Assembly: GCF_049532895.1 (NCBI RefSeq)
Contig: NZ_CP064031.1
Location: 2,170,001 to 2,234,000, forward strand
DNA from: Dyella_B acidisoli
GTDB lineage: Bacteria; Pseudomonadota; Gammaproteobacteria; Xanthomonadales; Rhodanobacteraceae
Reading direction: 5' to 3'
DNA length: 64,000 nucleotides
Part shown: piece by piece, positions 1 through 8,292 of the stretch
Numbering within the stretch: the stretch's first letter is position 1
Layout of the letters: the number at the start of each line of letters is the position of its first letter
Program-made: the position numbers and the translations under genes
Notes under the pieces: model-generated
What the model was told of the DNA's origin: nothing
The model's database searches: none
The model's input: only the letters and a program-made list of their open reading frames with translations

Positions 1-240
1 GTGAACAAGGGCAGCGTGCCGGTGTGGGATGCGCCGTGGGGTATGCCGCAGTTGCCGAAAGACATGTTCTACGCACGCGGCGCCTTCGGCCAATACATCA
101 TCATCGTGCCCTCCGAGCACTTGGTGGTGGTGCGGATGGGCCTGAGCGTGCAAGGTGGAGGCACCGGCATCGGCAACGCAACGGCTGCAATCATCGCCGC
201 CTTGCATCACACCTCGCCAGCCACGCTTGCGGTCAGGTGA
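1..240 (+). CDS. C-terminal fragment of a serine hydrolase (beta-lactamase/class C-like)
   Basis: The frame is open from the first base of the window to a TGA at 238, so this is the last 79 residues of a longer gene. The fragment has the look of the C-terminal end of beta-lactamase-related serine hydrolases: a Phe-Tyr-Ala-Arg-Gly-Ala-Phe-Gly-Gln stretch followed by hydrophobic strands (YIIIVPSEHLVVVRMG), as in the HxGxxG-type strand region of that family. The catalytic SxxK and YxN motifs would lie outside the window. Its last codons overlap by 8 bp the end of the convergent regulator gene. The family call is by resemblance only. Confidence 0.6.
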   Translation: MNKGSVPVWDAPWGMPQLPKDMFYARGAFGQYIIIVPSEHLVVVRMGLSVQGGGTGIGNATAAIIAALHHTSPATLAVR

Positions 241-1348
241 CCTCTGCGGCGGCGGTTTGGTGACGACGGTAGTTGCTGGGCGTATCGCCTACCTGACGTT
301 TGAACGCAGCGTTGAATGTGGATTTGGAGGTAAAGCCGCAGGCGTAGGCGAGGTCGAGGATCGTTCGCAATTCGGCCGGGTCCGCCAGCCGTTCGCGCAC
401 CGCCTCCACACGGAGGCGGTTGATGTAATCACAGAAGCTGCCGCCCAGGCGCCGGTTTATCACCGCTGAGACAAGATATTCCGGATAGCCGCTGCGCTTG
501 GCCAACTGCCCGATGGTCAGCGCCGGCTCAAGGTAGAGCGGCGTATCACCGCGCATCAGTTGTGTCAGGCGCCCTTCGACTTCCTCATAGCGTGCCGCGT
601 CTATCGCTGTGGTCGAATCGGGTTCGTTTTCTGAAGGGGGTGCCAGCGGTTTTGCTGGCACCGGCGGCTGCCTCAGGCTGAACCAGCCCACCATGCACAC
701 CCACGCAGCCACCAGGCCGAACAACAAGCCGTAGTTCAAGATCGGCAGGTACACCACCGCCTGCACGATAGCTACACCCCAGATCGCGACCTGGAAGCCC
801 GCCATGGCATCGATCCAGCGCAAGGACAATCGATCAGCATCGGACCGCTGTTCGCGCAACCGCCGGCGGTACCTGCGTACCAGGAACAGCGCGGCAAGAA
901 CGTAGGACAAGCTGTAGAGAAACAGCGGGCCGTCAAACCAGGCGCCGATGGTGCGCTCGCCTGCGATCCAGCGCTCGGATAGCGCTTGTACCTGCGCGTG
1001 GGTGCCGACGAAGACATAGCCATTGAGTACCAGCATGACGCCGAAACCCGCCAGGTGCTTAACATCGCGTAGCCGAAAACCACGCTCCTCAACGAGTGCG
1101 CGCACATACAAATAAAACAGGCTGCCATAGAGGAACGGAAACAGCGCAACAAAGCGGTATGCGCGGAACCATTCCGGCGACAACAGATGCCAATACAGCG
1201 CCTTCACCGCCAGATCCACGCCAGTCAGCGCCACCCACACCGCCAGCAGGTGGTTGGCGGCGCGGTTTGCGGGTTGCCGCCACAGGGCCAAGGCGAGCAG
1301 GGCGGCCTGCACGGCGCCGGCGATGTAGATAAAGGTCCAGAACGTCAT
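233..1348 (-). CDS. Membrane-anchored AraC-family transcriptional regulator
   Basis: This is a 371-residue protein. The first roughly 220 residues hold about seven hydrophobic segments, beginning at residue 1 (MTFWTFIYIAGAVQAALLAL) and ending near VAAWVCMVGWFSL, and form a predicted sensory membrane domain. The last 100 residues are an AraC-type double helix-turn-helix (LTIGQLAKRSGYPEYLVSAV, then ILDLAYACGFTSKSTFNAAF and the FKRQVGDTPSNYRR end). It is therefore a transcription factor held in the inner membrane. It is transcribed divergently from the 5-oxoproline operon that starts at 1541, which makes that operon a plausible target, but no operator was identified. The ligand is unknown. Confidence 0.85.
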   Translation of the reverse strand: MTFWTFIYIAGAVQAALLALALWRQPANRAANHLLAVWVALTGVDLAVKALYWHLLSPEWFRAYRFVALFPFLYGSLFYLYVRALVEERGFRLRDVKHLAGFGVMLVLNGYVFVGTHAQVQALSERWIAGERTIGAWFDGPLFLYSLSYVLAALFLVRRYRRRLREQRSDADRLSLRWIDAMAGFQVAIWGVAIVQAVVYLPILNYGLLFGLVAAWVCMVGWFSLRQPPVPAKPLAPPSENEPDSTTAIDAARYEEVEGRLTQLMRGDTPLYLEPALTIGQLAKRSGYPEYLVSAVINRRLGGSFCDYINRLRVEAVRERLADPAELRTILDLAYACGFTSKSTFNAAFKRQVGDTPSNYRRHQTAAAEVT

Positions 1349-1540
1349 GGAGAACCGGAGGGCAAGCGCATCACCAATGAGAAGGGCGGCATTTTATGTT
1401 AGCCCAGCGGACGCGCTCGCCACGATGAGCGCTTTTCACTTGACCGTATCCTGATGCTGGATGCCTTGATGTTGGCGATAGCTTGTTAGCCGCGTAGGCT
1501 GAGGTGCCGATCCCGGCAACACGCATATTCGAAAAGACGC

Positions 1541-2242
1541 ATGACGCAAGCTTGGTCAACCATGCAGCTCGAGCCGCTCGCGGAAGACGCGTGGCTTTTG
1601 CGCTTCGGCGACACTATCGACGTCGAAGTGAACGCTCGTGTGCATGAAGCGGCTGCACGGCTGCAGTCGAGTCTCGCTGGTGTGGAATGCGTGCCCGCCT
1701 ATGCAAGCCTGCTGTTGCGCTTCAATCCGATGGACTGGCTGGATGATGAGGGTCGCGTTTCCTTCTTGCGTCTGCGCGATGCCATCAACGCTGCTTTGCA
1801 GCAAACAAGTGCGTCGAAAACGGCGTCACGTGAATTGATCATTCCTGTTTGCTATGGCGGAGAGGCAGGCGAAGATCTGCACGATGTTGCCGCGCACACG
1901 AGGCTATCGCTGGAAGAAGTCATCGCGCGCCATACACGCCCGACTTATCGCGTTGCCATGCTTGGTTTCGCCCCCGGATTTCCTTACTTGCTTGGCCTCG
2001 ATCCCGCATTGGCCATGCCGAGGCGGAGCCATCCGCGTATGAGCGTGCCGTCCGGCAGCGTGGCCATCGGTGGACAGCAGACTGGCATCTATCCGCAGGC
2101 ATTGCCTGGCGGTTGGCAATTGATCGGTCGCACGCCGTTGCAGTTGTTTGATCCGACGGCTGATGCGCCGTCCCTTTTGCAGCCGGGTGATCGTGTTCGC
2201 TTCCAGGTGATTGATGAGCATGAATATCGACGCCTCACCTAG
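1541..2242 (+). CDS. pxpB: 5-oxoprolinase subunit PxpB (KipI family)
   Basis: This is a 233-residue cytoplasmic protein. With PxpA and PxpC it forms the bacterial ATP-dependent 5-oxoprolinase, which opens 5-oxo-L-proline to L-glutamate. Family signatures are clear: GFAPGFPYL at residues 142-150, GGQQTGIYP at 177-185 and GGWQLIGRTP at 190-199. Full length for the family. It is the first gene of a six-gene run on the plus strand. The next gene, pxpC, normally abuts pxpB but here is separated by about 160 bp of palindromic repeat DNA. An ATG at residue 8 is an alternative start; no strong ribosome-binding site distinguishes the two. Confidence 0.93.
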   Translation: MTQAWSTMQLEPLAEDAWLLRFGDTIDVEVNARVHEAAARLQSSLAGVECVPAYASLLLRFNPMDWLDDEGRVSFLRLRDAINAALQQTSASKTASRELIIPVCYGGEAGEDLHDVAAHTRLSLEEVIARHTRPTYRVAMLGFAPGFPYLLGLDPALAMPRRSHPRMSVPSGSVAIGGQQTGIYPQALPGGWQLIGRTPLQLFDPTADAPSLLQPGDRVRFQVIDEHEYRRLT

Positions 2243-2247
2243 AACAG

Positions 2248-2356
2248 CTCCTCCCCCTGCTTGCAGGGGGAGGTTGGAAGGGAGTGAACACTTGCGGGGA
2301 AGTTTCATGCAAGTACTCACCCCACCCCAACCCTCCCCTGCAAGCAGGAGAGGGCG
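2248..2356. repeat. Palindromic repeat pair inside the pxp operon
   Basis: Two related palindromic units face each other. The first is CTCCCCCTGCTTGCAGGGGG near 2251-2270 and continues into AGGTTGG. The second is CCAACCCTCCCCTGCAAGCA near 2327-2346 and continues into GGAGAGGG. The second is close to the reverse complement of the first, so the pair can fold into one long hairpin, as in REP/BIME elements. It occupies the gap between pxpB and pxpC and carries no gene. It may stabilise or attenuate the transcript. Confidence 0.75.
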
Positions 2357-2404
2357 CCACTCCGCGCATCTTGCGTGCCTATGCACGAGGATGGGCTCCG
2401 GGAT

Positions 2405-3388
2405 ATGAGCATCGAAGTCATCAAGCCCGGATTGCTCAGCACCCTGCAAGACGCGGGGCGCCGCGGCTATGCCGCGCTAGGCGTAGGGCGCGCGGGTGCG
2501 ATGGATGAGTCGTCATGGCGTTTGGCCAACGCATTGGTGGGCAACCGCAATGGAGAAGCTGCGCTGGAGATCACGCTTGCCGGTCCTACGCTGCGTTTTC
2601 GACAGGATGCAGTGATCGCAGTGACAGGTGGAATCATTGACGCGCGCGCAGACGATCAACAGTTGCTGCCTTGGACGAGCTGTCTTCTACCTGCAGGCAC
2701 ACTGCTTCGTTTCGGCGGCATGCAACATGGCTGTCGCAGTTACCTTGCTGTGCGAGGTGGCTTCGACGCCGCACCCGTACTCGGCAGTCGCAGCACCGAT
2801 CTGCACGCATGCATCGGTCCGATGGATGGAAGAAGCATCCAGGCTGGTGATGTCTTGACTGTCGGCGAGCACGCCACCGCGCCGTGGTTTCATTCCCGCA
2901 AGCACGTACAAGCGCTGCGCTGGAGTCTTGATCCGCAGCCATGGCTCGACTATGCGCAGGCACCGCTGGCATTGATGCGCGGGGATCACTACGCAGCACT
3001 CGACGACGCGTCGCAACGCGCGCTGTTTGCGCAGCGCTTCTCTATCAGCAAGGACAGCAATCGTACGGGCAGCCGCATGGATGGCACTCCGCTGCAGCTG
3101 CGTGAACCATTGGAGCTGATATCCGAGGCCACGCTGCCCGGCACACTGCAACTGCCGCCTTCGGGCCAGCCGATCCTGTTGCAGGTCGAGGCGCCGGTTA
3201 CGGGCGGCTATCCGCGTGTCGGTCAGCTTGCCGCGGTGGATCTTCCACGTATGGCCCAGCGCCGGCCGGGCGATGCCGTATATTTCCGGGAAACGTCCAT
3301 GGATGAGGCGTTTCAGCGCCTTCGCGAATGCGAGGAATCACTGCGGTGCCTGCTTCAACATATCGAACAACGGCTGGAATCCTCATGA
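2405..3388 (+). CDS. pxpC: 5-oxoprolinase subunit PxpC (KipA family)
   Basis: This 327-residue protein is the third component of the PxpABC 5-oxoprolinase. The start was placed at the ATG at 2405 because the protein then opens MSIEVIKPGLLSTLQD, the conserved beginning of the family; ten extra in-frame residues upstream lie in repeat DNA. The block GYAALGVGRAGAMD at about residues 22-35, followed by ANALVGN, is typical of the biotin-dependent-carboxylase-like (AHS2) domain, as is the C-terminal GYPRVGQLAAVDLPRMAQ. Its stop codon overlaps the pxpA start (ATGA), indicating translational coupling. Confidence 0.93.
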   Translation: MSIEVIKPGLLSTLQDAGRRGYAALGVGRAGAMDESSWRLANALVGNRNGEAALEITLAGPTLRFRQDAVIAVTGGIIDARADDQQLLPWTSCLLPAGTLLRFGGMQHGCRSYLAVRGGFDAAPVLGSRSTDLHACIGPMDGRSIQAGDVLTVGEHATAPWFHSRKHVQALRWSLDPQPWLDYAQAPLALMRGDHYAALDDASQRALFAQRFSISKDSNRTGSRMDGTPLQLREPLELISEATLPGTLQLPPSGQPILLQVEAPVTGGYPRVGQLAAVDLPRMAQRRPGDAVYFRETSMDEAFQRLRECEESLRCLLQHIEQRLESS

Positions 3389-4176
3389 AAAACCCCTTCG
3401 CCAAGACGATCGACATCAACAGCGACCTCGGTGAATCCTTCGGCGCGTGGCGCATGGGCAACGATGCCGCGCTGCTTGCCATCGTCAGCTCGGCCAATAT
3501 CGCCTGCGGCTTTCACGGTGGCGATCCGGACATCATGCGCGGCACCGTGGCCTTGGCGGTGGAGCATGATGTGGCTATTGGCGCGCACGTGTCGCTGCCC
3601 GACTTGCAAGGTTTTGGTCGCCGCGAAATGGCGGTGACGCCAAACGAAACCTATGCGCTTACGCTGTATCAGGTCGGCGCGCTGCATGGATTCGCGCAGG
3701 CGGCCGGCGCACGGCTGCATCATGTGAAACCGCACGGTGCGCTGTACAACATGGCAGCACGTGACGCGAAGCTGGCGGCAGCGATTGCGCGTGCCGTGCA
3801 TGACTTCGATCCTTCGTTGTATCTGTTTGGCCTTGCCAACTCGGCGCTGATCGACGCGGGAAGGGCAGCAGGCATACCGGTGGTTGCCGAGGCGTTTGCC
3901 GATCGCCGCTATCGTTCTGACGGTACGCTGCAATCGCGCCGTGAACCCGATGCTGTGATTCAGGAAAGCGACGAGGCCATTGCGCAGGCGATGGCCATGG
4001 TGCGGGAAGGGCAGGTGCGTGCCGTCGACGGCAGCATCGTCGGACTGCAAGCCGATACGTTGTGCGTGCATGGTGACGGCGCGCATGCCGTGGACTTCGC
4101 ACGCCAACTGCGCGCTGCACTGCAGGCTGCCGACATCGGTATTGCATCTCCGCATCAAACGGAGAAGCGCACATGA
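3385..4176 (+). CDS. pxpA: 5-oxoprolinase subunit PxpA (LamB/YcsF family)
   Basis: This 263-residue protein is the YcsF-type subunit of 5-oxoprolinase. The ATG at 3385 overlaps the pxpC stop by 4 bp and gives the family N-terminus TIDINSDLGESFG (residues 8-20), followed by ANIACGFHGGDP (37-48) and the HHVKPHGALYN block near residue 113. These Asp/His-rich motifs belong to the TIM-barrel-like, PHP-related fold of the family. It overlaps the following membrane-protein gene, again through ATGA. Complete and without anomalies. Confidence 0.95.
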   Translation: MKNPFAKTIDINSDLGESFGAWRMGNDAALLAIVSSANIACGFHGGDPDIMRGTVALAVEHDVAIGAHVSLPDLQGFGRREMAVTPNETYALTLYQVGALHGFAQAAGARLHHVKPHGALYNMAARDAKLAAAIARAVHDFDPSLYLFGLANSALIDAGRAAGIPVVAEAFADRRYRSDGTLQSRREPDAVIQESDEAIAQAMAMVREGQVRAVDGSIVGLQADTLCVHGDGAHAVDFARQLRAALQAADIGIASPHQTEKRT

Positions 4177-4856
4177 ATTACTGGCCGCTGTTGGGCGTCG
4201 CGGTCATCGTCATCGGCTTTGCACTGCGTTTCAACGCGGTCCCCGTGGTGGTTTGCGCGGCGCTCGTCAGCGGTCTGCTCGCAGGGCTGCATCTGCCTGA
4301 TCTGCTGGCATTGCTGGGCAGGAGTTTCGTTTCCTCGCGCATGCTCTTGCTGTTCGTGCTCACCTTGCCAGCCATCGGCCTGCTTGAACATGCTGGATTG
4401 CGCGAGCACGCGCAGCAATGGATGGGGCGATTGCGCGGACTGACGTTCGCGCGCCTGTTGATCGGCTATCTGCTGGTGCGCGAAGGGTTGGCGATGCTGG
4501 GTCTCACCGGTATCGCAGGCGCGGCGCAAACGGTTCGTCCGTTGCTGGCGCCAATGGGCGAGGCGGCCGCGGAGAAACTTCATCCAGGCTTGAGCGACGC
4601 CGATCGCGATGAGGTGCGTGCCGTTGCCGCAGCCACCGACAACATCGGCCGCTTCTTTGGTGAAGACGTGTTCATCGCCCTGGGCGCCGTGCTGCTTATC
4701 CAGAGTTTCTACGCGCAACACGGTATCGATCTCACGCCGCTATCCATCGCGCTATGGGCTCTTCCTACGGCTATCGTCGCCTTTGTGATCCAGTCGGTGC
4801 GTGTCTATTTGTTCCAGCGCCGTCTCGCACGCCGTGCTCAAGAAGCCGGAGCCTGA
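4173..4856 (+). CDS. DUF969 family membrane protein, probable part of a 5-oxoproline transporter
   Basis: This 227-residue protein is almost wholly hydrophobic, with about five to six predicted membrane segments starting at residue 3 (YWPLLGVAVIVIGFALRF). It matches the DUF969 family by its overall pattern and by the LIGYLLVREGLAMLGLTG region. DUF969 genes regularly sit beside DUF979 genes and next to pyroglutamyl-peptidase or oxoprolinase genes, and this is so here. The inference is that the pair imports 5-oxoproline or pyroglutamyl peptides. The substrate has not been shown by anything in the sequence. It is coupled to pxpA by a 4-bp overlap. Confidence 0.8.
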   Translation: MNYWPLLGVAVIVIGFALRFNAVPVVVCAALVSGLLAGLHLPDLLALLGRSFVSSRMLLLFVLTLPAIGLLEHAGLREHAQQWMGRLRGLTFARLLIGYLLVREGLAMLGLTGIAGAAQTVRPLLAPMGEAAAEKLHPGLSDADRDEVRAVAAATDNIGRFFGEDVFIALGAVLLIQSFYAQHGIDLTPLSIALWALPTAIVAFVIQSVRVYLFQRRLARRAQEAGA

Positions 4857-4858
4857 GC

Positions 4859-5827
4859 ATGCTGCGCATCGAATATGTGTATTGGCTGATCGCGGCCTTC
4901 CTGCTGTTTACCGCGTGGCGCAATCTGCGTGAGCGGCAGCTCGCGCGTGCTGCCTTCTGGTTGCTGCTGGGCGCGCTGTTTGCTGGCGGCGATGTCGTTC
5001 TGGCGCAACAGAAAGCCGGCCATGCATGGCCCGCACAGCTTGCCGGATGCATGGTTATTGCACTTGCACTGCTGGCGCCCTTGCTGCGTCGCCGATCGCA
5101 TCCGGAAACCGCGAGTGCTTCTGCACGCCTCGCATCGGCCTTGCGTCTTGGCCATAAATTATTTGTGCCGGCATTGCTGATTCCATCAGTAACGCTGCTG
5201 GTGGCGTTATTTGGAGACCATCTCTCCGTCGGCGGGACAGCGTTGTTTGCGAAATCGCAGATGACGCTCACCGGACTTGCATTGGCCTGCGTGGTGGCTT
5301 TGTTCGCAGCCGCCCGCGTGGCGCATGTGCCTATGCATCAGGGTTTGGGGGAAGGCCGGCGGCTGCTCGACGCCATCGGATGGGCCGCGCTGCTGCCGTT
5401 ATTGTTGGCAGCCCTTGGCCAGGTATTCACGCAAAGCGGGGTGGGTACTGCCATTGCCTCGCTGGCAGGCATGATGCTTCCCGAAGGCAATGCCTTCATG
5501 TGCCTGCTGGTGTTTGCACTCGGCATGGTGCTGTTCACTGTCATCATGGGCAATGCGTTTGCTGCGTTCCCGGTCATGATGGCCGGCATTGGGCTGCCGC
5601 TGCTGGTGCATCGTTACGGCGCCAGCCCGGCCATCCTTGGCTCCATGGGAATGTTGTGCGGTTACTGCGGCACGCTGCTGACGCCCATGGCTGCCGACTA
5701 CAACCTGGTGCCCGCTGCACTGCTGGAGCTGCGCAATCCCTATGGCGTGATCCGCGCGCAGGCGTGGAGCGCCGCAGGTATTTTCATTGCCACGTTCGTC
5801 ATCATGTGGCTGTTGGTCTTCCGCTGA
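4859..5827 (+). CDS. DUF979 family membrane protein, partner of DUF969
   Basis: This 322-residue protein has about nine to ten predicted membrane segments. The start was placed at the ATG at 4859, two bases after the DUF969 stop, giving MLRIEYVYWLIAAFLLFTAW; an upstream in-frame extension would run through the preceding gene. The well-conserved MLCGYCGTLLTPMAADYNLVP segment near residues 265-285 and a Gly-rich GNAFAAFPVMMAGIG stretch resemble the ion-transporter-like DUF979 family. It is probably the second half of a two-component permease encoded with its catabolic enzymes. Confidence 0.82.
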   Translation: MLRIEYVYWLIAAFLLFTAWRNLRERQLARAAFWLLLGALFAGGDVVLAQQKAGHAWPAQLAGCMVIALALLAPLLRRRSHPETASASARLASALRLGHKLFVPALLIPSVTLLVALFGDHLSVGGTALFAKSQMTLTGLALACVVALFAAARVAHVPMHQGLGEGRRLLDAIGWAALLPLLLAALGQVFTQSGVGTAIASLAGMMLPEGNAFMCLLVFALGMVLFTVIMGNAFAAFPVMMAGIGLPLLVHRYGASPAILGSMGMLCGYCGTLLTPMAADYNLVPAALLELRNPYGVIRAQAWSAAGIFIATFVIMWLLVFR

Positions 5828-5851
5828 CAGCATCATCTAGAGACCTTTTCG

Positions 5852-6505
5852 ATGAGCAAGTCCCCGCGCATCCTGCTGACTGGTTTCACGCCTTTCGGTG
5901 ACGAAGACATCAATCCCTCGTGGGAAGCCGTGCACGCCCTCGACGGCAAGCACGTCGGCGGCCATCACGTGGTGTCGCGCTTGCTGCCCACGGCGTTTGC
6001 CGAATCGCAACGCGAACTGGCGTTGATGGTGGACGAGATCGAACCGGCAATCTTGCTCGGCGTGGGGCAGGCAGGTGGGCGTGGCCGCCTTTCTATCGAG
6101 CGCGTGGCGATCAACGTGCAGGATGCTCGCATGGCAGACAACGCCGGTGCGCAGCCCATCGATGAAGCCGTCGTGGCTGATGGCCCCGCCGCCTACTTCA
6201 GCACATTACCGATCAAGGCCATGCTCAAGGCCCTGCTCGCCGAGGGCTTGCCTGCGGAGGTATCCAACACGGCGGGCACCTTCGTCTGCAATCACGTGGC
6301 TTATCTGATGTTGTATCTCGCCGCAAAGCATCGCGACCTTCGCGCAGGCTTCATCCACATTCCATATCTTCCTTCGCAGGCGGCTCACGTTCCGAATGCG
6401 CCGAGCATGAGCAAGGACGATGTGGTGCGTGGCCTGTCTATCGCGCTGGAAGTTGCGGCAACGCGGCGCGACGATGAGCGTTTTGGCGCGGGTACGCTCG
6501 ACTAA
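5852..6505 (+). CDS. pcp: Pyroglutamyl-peptidase I (pyrrolidone-carboxylate peptidase)
   Basis: This 217-residue cytoplasmic cysteine peptidase (family C15) removes N-terminal pyroglutamate from peptides. Signatures: LLTGFTPFGDEDINPS at residues 8-23, the catalytic Glu in RLSIERVAINVQ (E83), the nucleophile Cys in GTFVCNHVAYLMLY (C146) and the catalytic His in GFIHIPYLP (H169). No signal peptide. It closes the operon: the peptidase would release 5-oxoproline and PxpABC would convert it to glutamate. It is followed by about 40 bp and then the end of a convergent porin gene. Confidence 0.95.
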   Translation: MSKSPRILLTGFTPFGDEDINPSWEAVHALDGKHVGGHHVVSRLLPTAFAESQRELALMVDEIEPAILLGVGQAGGRGRLSIERVAINVQDARMADNAGAQPIDEAVVADGPAAYFSTLPIKAMLKALLAEGLPAEVSNTAGTFVCNHVAYLMLYLAAKHRDLRAGFIHIPYLPSQAAHVPNAPSMSKDDVVRGLSIALEVAATRRDDERFGAGTLD

Positions 6506-6547
6506 TATCCTGCCGTCCAAAAAAAGCGTGTAGGTTGGGGTGGATGG

Positions 6548-7924
6548 TTAGTAATAAAGTGAGAGCGAACTCATCCAGGTTAACGCCGCCGGCCGCTTCG
6601 GCGTCGCAATCGGGTTGATCGTATAGCTGAGCTGGTTCGTTACATAGATGCCGCGTGACCAGCGATAAACATAAGAAACCGCATACGTGGAACTGTAATC
6701 CACGGCCGATATCCCGCTTGCCTGCTGCATGCGTTCAAAGGACTTGCTTAGCCGATTGAACGTATAGCTCAATGCCACCACATCGTAAGGCCGTCTAAAC
6801 GGGCCCAATATGTAAGGCGTAATGCCGATATCGCTGCTGTAAACGTTGCGGTCCGGTGGTGCGTAATCGACTTTGGCGTTGACGTATAGACCGCGAAAGG
6901 ACTGCGCTGCATCGGTCTGAATCAGTTGGTAGTCGCCGACCAGATAGTAGGCGTAGTTGCTGCCTGCATAGCCTCCGTTGCGAAAGTCGGGATATCGGCT
7001 TTCGTTATAAATGAAACCTTGCCGCAGCCATGCCATCCTCCGTCCCGGCGCGGAATCGACCTGGTAACCCAGTTCGTTGATATACAGAGCCTTCGCGCCG
7101 GGGATATGCCATTTCAGTCCCCAGAAGTTATTGCTGTCCCAATCCGCTTGCACCCCTTGGGGATTGATGCTGCGAGTAACGCCGAAGCGCTCGTAAAAGC
7201 GCTTGTTGGGTGAAGCCAGGCGCAGATTGACCTCTGGCGCGCTCTTGTTATTGATCAGGCCGACCTCGAAGGGGATGGAGCTTGAAATGCCTGCTGTCGA
7301 TGCGGTTGCACTGGTGCCCAACGAAAAACCATAGAACTGAGTCGACAGTTCGTCATAACCGTATTCCAGCTGTATCCGCCCATCATTGAAAAGCTGGTTG
7401 ACATAGATGCTGTTTATGGAGAGACCCGTGGGATTTTCTCCCTTATAAGAGAACGCCTGAAAGTCCGCGTTGAACACCAATTGGGACGTGCCAGAAAAGC
7501 CGATCCGGCTTAAGTCGTAGGTGACGGTAATATACGGATTGGTCCTGAAGCTTGGGTTTTGACCGATATACAGCTGAGGATGTTCGTCATGGTGGAGCAG
7601 GTCGTAGGAGAATCCCACCGAACCACCGCCTTCGATCATCCAACCGTGGTCGGCCAGCTTGTCGCGCAATCCACCCAAATGAGGCCACACCGTTTCGCAG
7701 GTGCCGATCGGTGAACTGTTTGTGCCTCGCTGCAGCAAATCGTCGTAACGATGGCAGCGCGCGACATCGACATCGCGGCTGGTCATTTCGGAATTGGCGT
7801 TGGAATCTGTGGAATCCGTTATGAGTTCGTAGTCAGCGCGTGCATCACTGCAAATCGCCAACAAAATTGCCAACAAACTGCCGCTTAACGCGGGCGCTGC
7901 ATAGCGGAAAGCATGTGGATACAT
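6548..7924 (-). CDS. OprB-like carbohydrate porin
   Basis: This 458-residue protein has a signal peptide of about 30 residues (hydrophobic GSLLAILLAICS, cleavage near DARA). The mature part alternates strands rich in aromatic residues and ends in SSLSLYY, close to the C-terminal aromatic signature of outer-membrane beta-barrels. Blocks such as GLRDKLADHGWMIEGG, YLVGDYQLIQ and LSYTFNRLSKSFERMQ fit the OprB family of carbohydrate-selective porins. It lies downstream of the phospholipase C gene on the same strand, 370 bp away, and is convergent with pcp. The substrate cannot be read from sequence. Confidence 0.8.
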   Translation of the reverse strand: MYPHAFRYAAPALSGSLLAILLAICSDARADYELITDSTDSNANSEMTSRDVDVARCHRYDDLLQRGTNSSPIGTCETVWPHLGGLRDKLADHGWMIEGGGSVGFSYDLLHHDEHPQLYIGQNPSFRTNPYITVTYDLSRIGFSGTSQLVFNADFQAFSYKGENPTGLSINSIYVNQLFNDGRIQLEYGYDELSTQFYGFSLGTSATASTAGISSSIPFEVGLINNKSAPEVNLRLASPNKRFYERFGVTRSINPQGVQADWDSNNFWGLKWHIPGAKALYINELGYQVDSAPGRRMAWLRQGFIYNESRYPDFRNGGYAGSNYAYYLVGDYQLIQTDAAQSFRGLYVNAKVDYAPPDRNVYSSDIGITPYILGPFRRPYDVVALSYTFNRLSKSFERMQQASGISAVDYSSTYAVSYVYRWSRGIYVTNQLSYTINPIATPKRPAALTWMSSLSLYY

Positions 7925-8292
7925 GACGCGTCAGCTAATTGAAAGATTATTCATGCGGGGCCGACAAACCGCGGTTGTCACCGTGGTTGGGGAATTGATC
8001 GGCATTTGATCTAAACGCGACCCAGGGGTTTGAGTGCGCGCTTCGTTCGATCGCTGTGCAAGCTATAAGGGTTGAAGCAAGCTTGCAATTGTGCGAATGG
8101 CGGTGGCGTTGGTTGTCGGCGTGAGCTATTGTGCACGGTTGTGACTGCTGAGAGACGCCGTCAGCTTCAAGCAAACAAACGCTTGGATCTTTAGTCAGAA
8201 CCGGCAGGCGTGACAGGGAAGCAGATCTTTGTCTTCCTGATCAGCGGTGCGTATTGTCCCGCCGCATTGCAGCTTCCCTGTCACCACCTCAT
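7925..8292. other. Intergenic stretch, no gene recognised
   Basis: These 368 bp separate the phospholipase and porin genes. Short open frames here overlap nothing recognisable. It should hold the porin promoter, but no convincing -35/-10 pair, operator or terminator stood out. Confidence 0.5.
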
